64,000 nt of DNA from Gaeumannomyces sp. JS-464 (GCA_002197995.1 NGZR01000003.1:6200001-6264000); one strand, 5' to 3'. Counted from the stretch's first letter, positions 12,112 through 25,164 are shown. Made by a program: numbers and translations. The notes: generated by a model from the letters alone, not told the origin.

Positions 12112-13691
12112 ATGTCCCCGCTCAAGCCGCCGGCTAGCATGAGCTACCCCTCGGCTGCAAGACTGGCCCAGATCTCGAGCCATTTGGCCGCCGCCTCCAG
12201 CAGCAGTCAGTCCCAAGTCATCTCATCCTCCTCCCGCGCCAGAAACTCGATCCAAGCAGCCTCCTCCTCCCCCAACAACAGCGTGCAAAGAGCCACCATG
12301 TCTACGCAGCCCGACCATCCCACCCTGCTCATCCCGGGCCCAATCGAGTTCGACGATGCCGTCCTCCAGGCCATGAGCCACTACAGGTGCGTCAGCCCCT
12401 GAGTCCCTTGGCGCTCGCTCCTCCCGAGCCCCGTCCGTGCTGTGCCCAGCTGACCCCTCTGCCGGAAACCGCAGCGAGAGCCATGTCGGCCCCGGCTTCG
12501 TCAACGTCTTCGGCGAGACCCTGACCCTCCTGCGCAGGCTCTTCCAGACCACCAACCCCGGGTCGCAGCCCGTCGTCGTCTCGGGCTCGGGCACGCTGGG
12601 TTGGGACATTGTCGCGTCGAACCTGGTCGAGCCCGGCGAGAGCGTGCTGGTGCTGGGCACGGGCTACTTTAGCGACGGCTTCGCCGACTGCTTGCGCGTC
12701 TACGGCGCCGACGTCACTGAGCTCAGGGCCGCCGTCGGCTCGAGGCCGCAGCTGCCCGAGATCGAGAAGGCGCTGCAGCAGAAGAAGAAGCACAAGGTCC
12801 TGACCGTCACCCACGTCGACACCTCGACGGGCGTGCTGAGCGAGCTCAAGGACCTCACGGCCCTGGTGCGCAGGGTCTCGCCCGAGACCCTGGTCGTGGT
12901 CGACGGCGTGTGCAGCGTCGCCTGCGAGGAGATCGCGTTTGACGAGTGGGACCTGGACGCCGTCGTCACGGCCAGCCAGAAGGCCATCGGCGTCCCAGCC
13001 GGCCTCTCGATATCCATGTTCAGCGCCAGGGCCATCAAGGCGTTTGAGGCGAGGAAGGCCCCGCCGGCGTCGTACTTTGCGTCGCTCAAGAACTGGCTGC
13101 CAAGTGAGCGTCTATATACACGACTATAGGGCCCCCTCAGACGCTAATGCAATACGTTGCCATCTCCTTTAGTTATGAAGAACTACGAGGCCAAGAAGCC
13201 GTCCTACTTTGCGACCCCGTCCCCGCAGCTGATCCACGCCCTCCACACGGCCCTGACCCAAATCCTTTCCCGGCCGCTGGCGGAACGGTTTGCCCAGCAC
13301 AGGGAAGCCTCGGATAGGATCAAGAAGGCTGTCGCGGAGCTCGGGCTCAAGCAGGTCGCCTCCAACCCGGCCGACCAGGCCCACGGCATGACGGCCATCT
13401 ACCTCCCCGAGACGGTCAAGCCGACCGAGATCCTGCCGAGCCTGGCCAAGAAGGGCGTCATCTTTGCCGGCGGCATCCACAAGGAGATTGCTACCAAGTA
13501 CATAAGATTCGGGCACATGGGTGTCAGCGTGGTAAGTTGCGTTCCATATGTAATTTGATGAAAAAGGTGCAATTATCTAACGTTTGTTTTTTCTGTCTCA
13601 TACACAGCTAAACCCAGAAAGGGGCGATGTTGACCGTGCTATCAAGGCGCTCGAGACGGGTCTGGCTGAGTGTGGCTACCAGAAAGCTTAG
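12112..13691 (+). CDS. AGX1: Alanine-glyoxylate / serine-pyruvate aminotransferase, with possible mitochondrial presequence
   Basis: Class-V PLP aminotransferase that converts glyoxylate plus alanine to glycine plus pyruvate. Exons are 12112-12386, 12475-13103, 13173-13531 and 13608-13691. The frame is intact: 448 residues from the ATG at 12112, or 386 from the ATG at 12298 (MSTQPDHPTLLIPGPIEF), where family similarity begins. Motifs are SGSGTLGWD (PLP phosphate site), VVVDGVCSVACEEIAFDEW (Asp contacting the PLP ring nitrogen), TASQKAIGVPAG (Schiff-base Lys in SQK) and FGHMGVSV near the end. The 62 residues between the two starts are rich in Ser, Ala, Arg and Gln and have no acidic residue, typical of a mitochondrial targeting sequence. 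The C-terminus YQKA is not a peroxisomal PTS1. A further in-frame ATG at 12139 (MSYPSAARLAQ) is a third possible start. The enzyme identity is firm; the start is not. Confidence 0.92.
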
Positions 13692-14761
13692 GAGGCTGCG
13701 CTGCTTCGGAATCCTGCATGTAAATTGAACAGTGCGGAGAACCAACGGCGCAAGCTATGAGGTCATTTTTGGCTTCCCTCCTCACGTCTCCTGGTCGCAT
13801 GGTGACACGCTAGATGGTCATCGCACCTGAAGCGCGCGGCTGAATGGATGTCTGGATCATCCAGAGGTGTTCTAAAATAGATTCCACGTAGCATTGGCGT
13901 CTAAACTGTATTGAAACCGTGGCCAGGCTGGGCGACCCGGGCCATCTCGCGCGACTGTTCAGCTTCGGCAGCTTCGGCATGGGCGGATTTCTAAGCTGGG
14001 TAGCAAACAGGCAAGAAAAGAGGGGAGGGAAAGTGTCATCCATGCACCGTGCTTCGCGCCGATCGAGTAGGTTCGGAGGTTCTAAGCTGCCAAAATCGCC
14101 ATGGCATAGATCTCGATCCTGGTATGGGCAGAACAGACGAAGCCCACCCCCTGGGCAAGCGAGGTGCAGGCAGCCAGTGGCCAGCAACGCCAGGCGCGAC
14201 ACATTCAGTACCTTGAAATAATCCCGGCGCAAACAGCTCGCGCACAGACCATCCAAACGTGCGGCCTGGGTCTGGTGCCACCACAGTCTGCTGGAGCGGT
14301 ATCATGGTGGGGCAGCGCAGCCTCAATCAGTCTGGTCCCGCCATCACATCGCAAGGCGGGGAAATTCGACGGCTGCGATTCTCTCTCTCCGCTGCTTTCC
14401 ACCACCACCACCCAAGACTGGCACGGTTGGTCTCCTCCTCCGCCACCCGCGATCTGATCCTCCCACCGCCTTCCGTCTCCCGCACCCAGAAATCCGCTCC
14501 TCGCGTCGCCGACGCCTAGCTGGGTCGGCGTGCTATACCGAGCTGCTTCTTTTTGTTCTTCTCGTCTTTTTTCCAGCCCTTTCCCCGCGCGTCTATTTAC
14601 CTCATTGGTGCGCCAGGCAACCAAGCTCCCGCCGAAATCCCCTTCTTCTGCGAGCCTTGCTTCCTGCAGCCGTCGCCAGCCTCCTCGACTCCTGCCGGGG
14701 CGCGTCTTCGCCTCTCGCTCCAGTCTCCCCATAACCACCGCCTCTGTCCGTCGCATTCACC
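13692..14761. other. Intergenic region upstream of CRM1
   Basis: 3' flank of the aminotransferase and leader of CRM1. The last 250 bases are C/T-rich, as in many fungal 5' untranslated regions. No gene was recognised. Confidence 0.5.
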
Positions 14762-17700
14762 ATGGGGTTCACGATTGCCGAGCTTGACAGCCTTGTCAAG
14801 ACCTTCTACGAGGGTCGCGGCGAGCAGGTATGCCGCCTCGAAAAAAGAAGAAAAAAATTAGCGACCGCCCCGCCAAGCTGGCACATCCTCTCCCCTGTGC
14901 GGTGTAGGTAGCTAATGCGTCATCTTGCCTCTGTGTCTAGCAAAAAAACTGCACAAGCCGCCCTGAACCAAGTAAGTCTGCCTGTTCTTCCGCCCTGTCC
15001 GGGGCCGCCGCGCCCTCCCCTGTCGGGAGTGCGTGCTCTGCGCACACAAGAGCTGACAAGGTGGTGCCCGCGCCGAACAGTTCAAGGAGGACCCAGATGC
15101 CTGGTTGATGGTAGACCAGATCCTCTCCGAGGCGACGTACTCGCAAACGAAATGTATTTGCAACCCTTCCCTCTCGGCCCCAGGCCAATCGCGTCGAGGC
15201 GGTTGACGCGGGTCGCGCGTGTTCCCCCGGCTGACCTGACCCCATCCTTCAGTCCTTGGGCTTCAGATTCTTGATAATGTGATTTCGACAAGATGGAAGG
15301 TTCTCCCGCGAGACCAGTGTCAAGGTCAGTGCTTATCCTACCCGCGTGGGCGTCCATCGTGCCGGACTATGGTTTCTGACAGCCTCGGCAGGAATCCGCA
15401 ACTTCGTCGTGAACTTCATTATTACGTGCTCCAGCACCGAGGAGGCCCTACGCTCCCAAAAGACCCTCCTGAACAAGCTAAACCTGGTCCTCGTGTCTAT
15501 CCTCAAGCAGGAGTGGCCACACAACTGGCCGACCTTCATCAACGAGATAATCACATCGTGCCATACGAGCTTGTCCATCTGCGAGAACAACATGATCATC
15601 CTGCGCCTCCTCTCGGAGGAGGTCTTCGACTACTCGGCCGAGGCGATGACGTCGACCAAGACGCGCAACCTGAAGACGACCATGTGTGCCGAGTTCTCGC
15701 AGATCTTCCAGCTATGTAATGAGATTCTGAGCACGGCCAACCAGGAGAGTTTGGTCAAGGCCACGCTCGAGACGCTGCTGCGGTTCTTCAACTGGATCCC
15801 GTTGGGCTACATCTTCGAGACGCCCTTGATCGAGACGCTGCGGACGCGATTCCTCGAGCTTCCTGCATTCCGTAACGTCACGCTCCAGTGCCTGACAGAG
15901 ATCGGCGGGCTGCAGATCGGCGGCCCTAACCAGGTCAGCAACTACGACGAGCAGCTGGTCAAGATGTTCACCGAGGTCCTGGCCACCATCTCGACCATCA
16001 TCCCGGTTGACGTAGACCTGAAGACGATATATCCGCAGAGCAACTCGCGTGACCAAGAGTTTATCCAGAACCTGGCCCTGTTCCTCTGCAACTTCTTCTC
16101 TATGCATCTCGGCCTGATTGAGAGGCTACCTAACAGGGACTATCTGAGCCACGGCATTTCTACTCGTCCGCATCTCCCAGATCGAGGACCGCGAGATCTT
16201 CAAGATCACCCTCGACTACTGGCTCAAGGTCGTCCAAGAGCTGTACGAGGAGATGCAGCAGCTTCCTCTCACGGGAGACCTGAGCGGCAACCCCCTGATG
16301 GGAAATTCGGGCATGGCAGTCTCTGCTGGCGGTGCCCCGGCTCCCGAGCTGCTTAACAACATCCCGCTTCGGAAGCACAAGTACAAGGAGGTCCTGAGCA
16401 ATCTTCGCGTTGTCATGATCGAGAAGATGGTGCGCCCTGAGGAGGTGCTGATCGTGGAGAACGACGAGGGCGAGATTGTGCGCGAGTTTGTCAAGGAGAG
16501 CGACACGGTCCAGCTGTACAAGACCATCCGCGAGTGCCTCGTCTATCTCACCCATCTCGACGTGTCCGACATGGAGCAGATCATGATAGACAAGCTCTCG
16601 CGGCAAGTCGACGGCACCGAATGGTCGTGGCACAACTGCAACGTCCTGTGTTGGGCCATTGGCTCCATCTCGCTTGCCATGAACGAGGAGACCGAGAAGA
16701 GGTTCCTGGTAACCGTCATTAAGGATCTCCTCGGGCTCACCGAGATGAAGCGCGGAAAGGACAACAAGGCCGTTGTTGCCAGCAATATCATGTATATTGT
16801 TGGCCAGTACCCGCGCTTCCTCAAAGCGCACTGGAAGTTCCTTAAGACGGTCGTCAACAAGCTTTTTGAGTTTATGCACGAGTCACACGAGGGTAAGTCT
16901 GGGCTAGAGGCCGCTGCACGGCGCCCGTTGTTTTGGTACGGTAGAAGCTGACACGTGCCTTTTCATATCTTAGGCGTCCAGGACATGGCCTGTGATACCT
17001 TTATCAAGATCGCCAAGCAGTGCCGACGCCACTTTGTTGCACTGCAGCCGAGCGAGCATGAGCCGTTCATCGAGGAGATCGTGCGGAGCCTGCCCAAGAT
17101 CACATGTGACCTCACGCCTCAGCAGGTGCACACCTTTTACGAGGCCTGCGGCTTCATGGTGGCCGCCCAGGGCAACAGGAACCAACAGGAGCGGCTCCTG
17201 AGCGAGCTGATGGGCATGCCCAACCAGGCCTGGGACCAGATCATCAAGACGGCGACTGAGAACCCGGCGGTGCTGCAGGAGACGGACACTATCAAGATTA
17301 TTGGCAACATCATGAAGACCAATGTGTCGGCGTGCTCATCCATCGGACCCTACTTCTACCCCCAGATCGGACGCATCTACCACGACATGCTCCAGATGTA
17401 CCGCGCCACCAGCCAGCTGATCTCAGAGGCGGTCGCGCGCGAAGGAGAGATTGCCACCAAGATGCCCAAGGTCCGGGGGCTGCGGACAATCAAGAAGGAG
17501 ATTCTGAAGCTGATCGAGACCTTCGTCGACAAGGCCGAGGACCTCCAGTCTGTGCGGCAGCAAATGGTGCCGCAGCTCCTGGAGTCGGTGCTCCAGGACT
17601 ACAACCGCAACGTGCCTGGTGCGCGTGACGCCGAGGTTCTGAGGGCCATGTCGGTCATCATCACCAAGCTGACGTCGCTGATGGAGGACCAAGTGCCCAT

Positions 17701-18554
17701 CATCATGGAGAACGTGTTCGAGTGCACGCTCGAGATGATCAACAAGGACTTCTCCGAGTTCCCCGAGCACCGCGTCGAGTTCTTCAACCTGCTGCGGGCT
17801 ATTAACCTGCACTGCTTCCCGGCTCTGCTCAAGCTTGACAACCGGCAGTTCAAGTTCGTCATCGACTCGTGCATGTGGGCCAGCAAGCACGACAACCGCG
17901 ACGTCGAGGCCGCCGGTCTCAACATGTGCCTGGAGCTCATCGTCAACATTGCCGAGAAGACGGACCCGGCCACGGCCAACGCCTTCTTCAACCAGTTCTT
18001 CATCCCGATCCTGCAGGATGTCTTCTTCGTGCTCACCGACACGGATCACAAGGCCGGTTTCAAGGCGCAGTCGATGTTGCTCCTGCGCATGTTCTACTTT
18101 GTGCATCCCGCCGACGGCACGACGCCCAAGATCCAGGGTCCGGTCTACCAGCCAGACCAAGCGCCGGCCGGCTCCAGCAACAGGGAGTTCCTGTCCAACT
18201 TGTGGGGACACTGCTCCGCAACGCCTTCTCCAACCTGCAAACGTGAGTGCGACGGCATCCCCCCAGACGGCTGACGTGCATCTGCTAACTCGATTTTGTC
18301 CCTGAGGCAGTGCCCAGATTGTCGCCTTTGTAGAGAGCCTGTTTACAATGAACACGCAGTACGACAAGTTCAGGCTGACGCTACGAGACTTCCTGATCTC
18401 TCTGAGAGAGTTTGTCGGCGACAACACGGAACTGTACCTGGTGGAGAAGGAGCAGAAGGAGCGCGAGGCCAAGCAGGCCGAGCTCGACCGCCGGTCCAAG
18501 GTCAGCGGTTTGATGAAGCCGTCGGAGCTGGAGGTCGAGGACGACGAGTTGTGA
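14762..18554 (+). CDS. CRM1: Exportin-1 (CRM1), nuclear export receptor
   Basis: Karyopherin that exports leucine-rich NES cargo with Ran-GTP. The start is [20 protein letters not shown]. Exons are 14762-14827, 14941-14971, 15081-15153, 15253-15324, 15392-16892, 16974-18242 and 18311-18554. After the importin-beta N-terminal domain comes the exportin core ([20 protein letters not shown], the CRIME signature), then [16 protein letters not shown] and [20 protein letters not shown] of the NES groove, and the C-terminal HEAT repeats and acidic tail. Three places need frame correction: an A7 run where A6 is expected in exon 2 (14942-14948, exon 31 nt instead of 30), two missing bases at 16153-16166, and one missing G at about 18200-18208. 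After these the exons sum to 3258 nt, giving 1085 residues, the family length. Thr occupies the leptomycin-B cysteine position (codon 16739-16741). It is an essential gene elsewhere, so the breaks are surely sequence errors. Confidence 0.96.
14941..14971 (+). other. CRM1 microexon (about 30 nt)
   Basis: Second exon of CRM1, flanked by TAG and GTAAGT. It codes for [10 protein letters not shown] when the A run is read as six. Exon 1 ends and exon 3 begins in phase 0, so its length must be a multiple of three, which the observed 31 nt is not. Confidence 0.85.
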
Positions 18555-19218
18555 CTTGGCGAAGAGCTCAGGAACGAGTTTGCGCCGAGCCGCGATGGCG
18601 TAGATCCGTCCTCGTCGGCCGCTATCGCCCAGTCTCAAGACGGATGGGAGTTCTACGGCCTCTGACAAATCTGTCAACCTTGACTGGGTGTGCACCCTCA
18701 TTTTCTCTGTCGGGTGGAGTTTTATTATCCTTGTGCCTGTTGTCGCGTTGTTTAACCATGTAATGATACCAATTAGATGATACTGGCCCGCAAGACCTCA
18801 GATGGAGGGCGTCTTCCTGCCCTGCGCTGCCATGTTTCGATACGGCCCGAAGCTTCGTTTCCCCGGGTATGTTGACTTGATCATCTGGGCGCAGGCGGTG
18901 TACGTTGTTGTCTATTACCAGGGGTCGATTCGAGAGCACAGAGGTGCAACCTAAGACAGCAGAACACGTAACGGCAGGGAAGGATATGGCTAACTTATTA
19001 ATCATGGACGTTACAGAAGTCCGTGAGGTTTGGTCGGGCAAGGAGCTACACGTCGCCCAGATCAAACACAGCAAAAAGGGTGTGGTAGAAGAGAGAATTA
19101 AAGGGGAAACAGGGGTCAAAAAAGAAAAGAAAAAAAGAGTTAGCATTCGATACAGGGTTCGGTAATGTCGGGAATCCCAAGTCTTTGATGAAAAACGGTC
19201 TCGTTCCTTTGCCCATTA

Positions 19219-19284
19219 TTTTTTATTTTTTTATTTTTTATTTTATTTCTTTTTTATTTCTTTTTTATTTCTTTTTTTTTTTTT
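19219..19284. repeat. T-rich tract with interspersed single A or C
   Basis: About 66 nt that are almost entirely T with single A or C interruptions, about 0.7 kb after the CRM1 stop. Low complexity; no function assigned. Confidence 0.7.
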
Positions 19285-22200
19285 ACCGTACCGTGCGTGC
19301 ATACGTATAATCGCTGGTCGAAACAGACAGAAGAATGCACACGGAGATATCACACGGCATGAAGTTAAGGTTCGTGCTACACCGTTGAGAGAGCGGCCGC
19401 GAGGAACAAAAGACGGCCAGAATGCTGCCGTGTGACCGGTTGTCTGCAAACCAGACGTTCAAGGAGGCGTGCAGTGTGCTCGACGCAATATTTGGCGATG
19501 CCTGTACCGGCCCGCTCGCCGCCATGAGAGTACATGCCCAGCACGACGGCTCAGACCTGCTTGTTTTCACAGCCTGTTTTGTTCATCTTGGTACTGCGTC
19601 CGTTTCGTCCGGCTGCTCCTCTGTTTGATGGGGATACCCGGCCTTGTGCTGTGGAAGACGACGGACCAGGTAGACTGGGGGAGAGTCAGTTCTTGGCACC
19701 ACGTCGCACATGTTGCGGCGTTTAGGCCTGTGCTGTGTGCTCCAGAGAGCCTTTTTTTTTCTTCTTGTCGCAGTTATAGGTGGGTGGGTGGGCACACGGG
19801 GGGGGATCGGTTGGTTCTGCTGTCTCTCCTCGAGGCCGAGCAAAGAGTCCCAAGCGTTGCGGCAGGCTTTTGTTTTGTGCGTGGAGAAAAGGAGGTCCAC
19901 TTGTGTGCCCTCAGATAGATCTGCATTGCTTCCTCTGGGCTACATCAGGTGGCAGATCACCGGCTATGAGGGGCGTCTAAAGAAAGATGCGGTTTGTCGT
20001 GGCGGTAACTAGAGGAGAGAGAGAGAGAGGTGTGAGGTTCACAGATGTTTTGTCTTTGCCCGAGGTTGGAGCCATGTGCAACTAGGTAGAGAGGTACCTA
20101 CCTACTGCTCCTGGTCTTTTTCCCTACACTCTCACATATTCGAGCCTGGTCCTTTGAGAAATGTCTGCCTACCCCTCCGGCCGGGAGAAGACGGGCCGGA
20201 CGCGCGTCTCGGGGAAGAAAGGGGTGGGCGGGGCCGAAGCCATATCATTGGGGGCCCTTGCTGTGTGACGGGAGACACACATACAGCGCGAGCAGCTACC
20301 GGCCGCCGGTTCGGGTTTGTCCACGACGCATCTCTGAGCTGGCTCGGCTTGCCTGTTTTGTGTGGCCGTGTGTGTGTGCGTGCGTGCGTGTGTCCTGCCG
20401 GTTTCTGTGCGCCCATCTTGCCGTGCGACTTTGGCGCGGAAAACTCCGGTTTGGCATGCTTGGTTGGGGTGTACGTATAGAGAGATACTCAGGCAAGGAG
20501 ATACGTCAACATGCAGACTTATACGCGAGATGGCGTTCCCGCCGTGCGCTGGCTTCCTAGGTCGTTGGGTCGAGGGTTTAGGATAGAGGTTTTGCCCGAC
20601 GACGGCCCGGCCAGCTCGGCCGGACCTTGTTGCGTCGGCTCCCGGTCTTAGAGCGACTCCGGAGTGAATGACCTGTGCTTTTTTTTCCTACCTCAGGGCT
20701 GCAGTGGACTTCTTGGTTACAGACACCTGGTCCAATCCAAGAGGCGGTCTCTGGCGCGGGCTGGGTGCAACTCTCTGCTAAGCGGTTGGGGGATGGCTAT
20801 GCTGTACAACCACCAGAAAACCCGTGGCCCGCCGTTGTTGCCGTGGCCTTTTGGCCTCGCCTCGCCCGTCTTCCCGCTCAGCCACGCCCGTTTCTCTCTC
20901 ATGCAGCCTGCAAGTGGCCCAAAGGAGCGCGTGTTTATCGCGTGTACGTGGTCTCTTTGTCCTGGTGTTCGGTTGTGAGGCGCCTCCGGTCACGGCCCTC
21001 CTCTCGTTTTTTTTCTTTTTTTTTTTTTTCCTTGACGGTTACCTGCCTTTAGTTGGGTATGTATGCCAGTTGCCGCCCTCGCCACCCAATACCGTTCCGG
21101 GGCTCCGGGGGAGTGGCGAGAGCTCTCTCTCACACACTCGCGCTCTCGTGCTCTCACACCCATCACGTTGTCCTTCCGCCCCAGTCCGTGTTCCCCCGTC
21201 GCTTGTGCTACCCCCCGGTGCACATTCCTGGGGTTGGTCAGCACCTTGGGCTCGATAAAAGAGAAATGAAAAAAATTCCTTGCGAGACCGGTGACTACGA
21301 AAGAAAATAGAAGGGCCCAGAGCTGGGCAAACCGGTGGGCGATTTCGTTACACAGCATGCTACCGAGTGAGGGGGGTTGGGCCAAGCGAGGGGGCCTGGA
21401 ACGTCGTCGGCGGCCACTCCTATCCCGTCTCCCCGCAGCCTAAAGATGGCAGTAGTCAGATAGCAGCAGCCTGCCGAGTCATTCGCGAGACTCGGCGAGG
21501 GAGGGCGGCGTCCGGATGGCGATAACGGAGTTTGGGTGCGGGCATCACGACGTGCGAGCCGAGGCATGGAGATATGTCAGCCAGCCAGTAGATTGGGAGG
21601 GGTGGCGTGCCCCTCTCATCCTTTTCCAGATTGCCTGCCCTTTCGCAGGTCAAAAGCCCCGAGCTTGGATGGGTATAAGCAACGACCCTGTCCCTTATCC
21701 AGAAGCCGGGCTCGACTCCTTTTGGGTCACCCACATCCTCGCCCTCTGTTTCCCGCTCTCCAATGCTGTGCCACAAGGACCAAAAGCAGGAACATGATAC
21801 GAAGAGGAAGGAAACGAGAAATGACAGAAGGGTAGGCCGCCAGCCCGTGCGTGCCCTTTTCCGAGGTGTTGGAAGGAGGCGGCGGCATTGCCGTCGGAAG
21901 GGCCATATAATATCCCGCACCCTGGGAAAATAAGATAAAAAAATATGGATAAATGGAAATCAAATAAAATAAAATAAAAAAGAGCGAATTAAGGAGTGCG
22001 AGGATTCGATGGAAGAAAAAAAAAAACAGGAAAGCAGATCGTCACCATCTCACCCAGCGGGCTGCTTCTCCTTTCGCCCCCGCTTCGTTCCAGCATCGCT
22101 TACGCGCCCAGAGGCTTGACTGGTGGCCTCGCTCTCTCTGACAGAGCCAGGCTGCCGGGTTCGCGGGAGACCGACAACAGGCTGGCGGCTGGCGGCTGGC

Positions 22201-22689
22201 GGCTGGCTTACTGTAGCACGCCTGCGGAGCAGCCTGGCAGTTGATACACCAGATACAAATGCTTGCTCGAGATAAACAGGGCCTCCTCGATGGGTTCGTC
22301 TGTCTCTCTCTCTCCCCCACACCCACCCACCGGTCTCCGCTTGGTTCGTGGAAACGGCCTAAAATCTGACAGTCGCATTTTCCATTCTTCGCTCTGGAAC
22401 CATGGTGAAGCGGAGAAGAGAAAGAGGGTGTAGGACTAGGTAAGCCGTCCCGTCGTCAGAGTCGCAGCGGCCAGAGGCAGGAGTGCACCGGCGGCTCGTC
22501 ACATGAGATGGCTCGGTCTTTGCTTTTTTTCTTCTTTTTTTTATCTCGCCGGTTTTCTTGTTTAGCAGCTTGGTACCAGACTTGAGCTCCGGACGTGTCG
22601 TCCAGGGGGTGCGGGGAGAGGAAGAAATAACATTAAACGTCGCGCCGGGGATTGTTGCACCCAAACGGCCCATGGAAGGTGCAAATCCC

Positions 22690-22716
22690 GGGGGGGGGGG
22701 GGGGGGGGGGGGGGGG
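22690..22716. repeat. Poly-G run, 27 nt
   Basis: Uninterrupted run of 27 G in unique intergenic sequence. Such runs can form G-quadruplexes and are hard to sequence, so the true length is uncertain. Confidence 0.85.
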
Positions 22717-23837
22717 CCTCTGCGCGACAGATCCCCAGTCCACAACCACCAGAACCACGGACTTCACCCAAATGTTGCCAGACGTCGGGTATCACGAAAG
22801 ACGTGATTGATGGCAACAAGCAAGGGAGGGATGGGATGGGGGACCTCGTCAACGGACATGCCATGATCCCCTCCACAGTGTCGGGGACGGCCCATGGGAG
22901 AGGGAGAGAGGCGCCCAGCCGAGTCGGAGGGTTCTGAGAGACGCAAGGGAGAGCAAGGCTCGAGGGGCAAACCAACAGACGGGTCACGAACCCGAGCGGG
23001 TGGGTATGGATGGCATGCTCATGGGGAGGACCGAGATTTGCAAGCCAAGTCAGCCTGGCTTGCCGGCCGGGACGGACTGTTCCCAAGGAGCTGGCTGGGC
23101 TGACTGTTTACCGGGGTTGCTGGCTGGGGCTGGGCTGGCTCGGGGTTTCGCTCATTTGGGATCTGCAAAATTCTTGGCTTGGTGAGAAAAACGGCTAGGC
23201 TTGGTGATGGGAAAAAGGACACTGCAGCAGCGTCCGTGACGAGACCCGCAGATCTGGGCCCCCGTTTTCCCAAAACGGCCCTGGTCCCAGCACGTTGAAA
23301 CCACGCCCGCCCAGGGAGGGAGTGTGGCTGTTGGTTGTGAAGGAGAGGAAGAGATAGAAGAAAAAGGCGAGAGAGAGAAAAAAAAAAAAAGCAAGGAAAT
23401 GGGACAATCATGAGTTGTTTATTATTTTATTTAATTTTTATTTTATTATTATTATTTCTTTTATCAAGACGAACAATCAAAAAGAAAAGCAAATAACCAC
23501 AATTTGAAAGCGGAAATCTGTGACAAACATTACGACAGGCCAGCCAAAGAGCGAGCTGAGACAGGCTTGGGCACACGCACACGCACGCATGCAGCATTTC
23601 ACTAGCCCACGGCCGAGGGTCTCGCCCAGCTGCAGGCGACGCCGAATCCGTCAGTCCTCGGGGCCTGCTTGCACGCCCGGCTGTGGATCGGCCTGCAGGC
23701 TCACTCATCCTGGACACAGGTCTTGCTTGGCCTGACAGACATGTCGAGTAAGACAAAATATACACACGGACCACAAACCACACATGTGCACACCGAGGCG
23801 CACTAACAACCACAACAATGCACTCGATAAAAAAAGC

Positions 23838-23889
23838 AAGAAGCAGAAGAAGAAGAAGAAGAAGAAGAAGAAGAAGAAGAAGAAGAAAA
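23838..23889. repeat. (GAA)n / (AGA)n microsatellite
   Basis: About 16 tandem AGA units within the gene-free region, followed by an A-rich stretch. Confidence 0.9.
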
Positions 23890-25164
23890 AGAAAAAAAAA
23901 GGCCGTAATGTGGCTGGCTGACCAGACCCAGACTTTGCTTTTCCCTTGGGGGCGGTGAAACGCATGGCAAGACATGGTCCGGAGGAAACGCACAAAGACC
24001 ATCGACCGGTAGCCTCATTTTTGTTTGGAGCGTGGTTTTTTATACTCGACAGCACTAGACTCGACACAAACAACACACATCCAGTGCCGCATGTACAGAC
24101 CGCCCATTTACACAGGCAACAGCATAATCAATGTGACAGGTTACAAACATCCTAGGTATTCCATCCAGCGACAGCCAGAAACACCAGACCGACGCACAGG
24201 TCGCGGCAGGCACTTCTTAGCGCGTCGGCGACCATCCAGTGTCTCCAGTCCTGCGGCAGCAAGGAACGGAGCGGAGTCGGTCGGTCGGGTAGTGGAACAT
24301 GGCCATTTTGGAATGCCCTTGCTGATCGGCGCGCCGCCTGCAGGACCTTGCAGCGAGCTTATCTCAGCGGCGCTGGCTCAAACGGGTTCGCTCCTGTTCA
24401 TTCCACAGGGGACTGGCTTTGCTGGCAGGCTGGCTGGCAACTAAGAGCTGGCCGAAAAAAGAAACGAAACTGAAAGCAGGATGATGGCGGTGATAGCGTC
24501 GACCAATCCCATACACGGGTCCGCATCCGGTGTCTCATTTCAAGAAAAACAAAAATTTGCGCCCTCGCTGCTAGCCTCTTGACAGTCCGACAGATCCCCT
24601 CGATCGGATGCGGGAGTGGAGATCGCGAAAAAAAAAAAAAAAAAATAGGCTCTGTGCCTTCGATGCTGAACAGGGGCATTTCGTGTGAGTAATCATGCTC
24701 ATCGTCGTCCAAACACCCCTGTTTAGTTCCGATCGAGGGAGAGACGAGAAAAAGGACGGAAAGTCCGAGCATCGCCAAACTGGACCCGATAATATCAAGC
24801 CGGGGCTAAGGGCGGAATGGAGACGCCCGCCCAGATATGCAAGCATGCACACTCACACACCCCGGATGTTAGTTACCATAGGACTGCTTTGCTGCACCGA
24901 GAGAGAGACAAAACAGCCAAGTCCGGTCCTTCCTCCTCACCTGAAGGAATACGGAATACGGGCGGAGGATTGGCATTACGCTGCAAATATTGCGAGCCTT
25001 GCCATCTCTCTTTCTCCCCTTCCCCTTGGCTTCTTTTTACGTACGAAACAGGCGCTGCAGGTCAACAGTGCACTGCGACCACTTTGGCCCCGGAGTGCGG
25101 GGAGCCCATCCGATGTGGGGACGAGAGGCGCGGCGAGAGCGAGGACGACAAGGGGGAGGAAGGG

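Noticed and set aside
14941..14971. Programmed frameshift in CRM1 at the A7 run
   Set aside because: CRM1 is not known to use frameshifting, and similar isolated indels occur in many unrelated genes here; a homopolymer error is simpler.
18921..18935. GGTCGATTCGA-like stretch resembling a tRNA B box
   Set aside because: No matching acceptor stem, anticodon arm or A box could be found around it.
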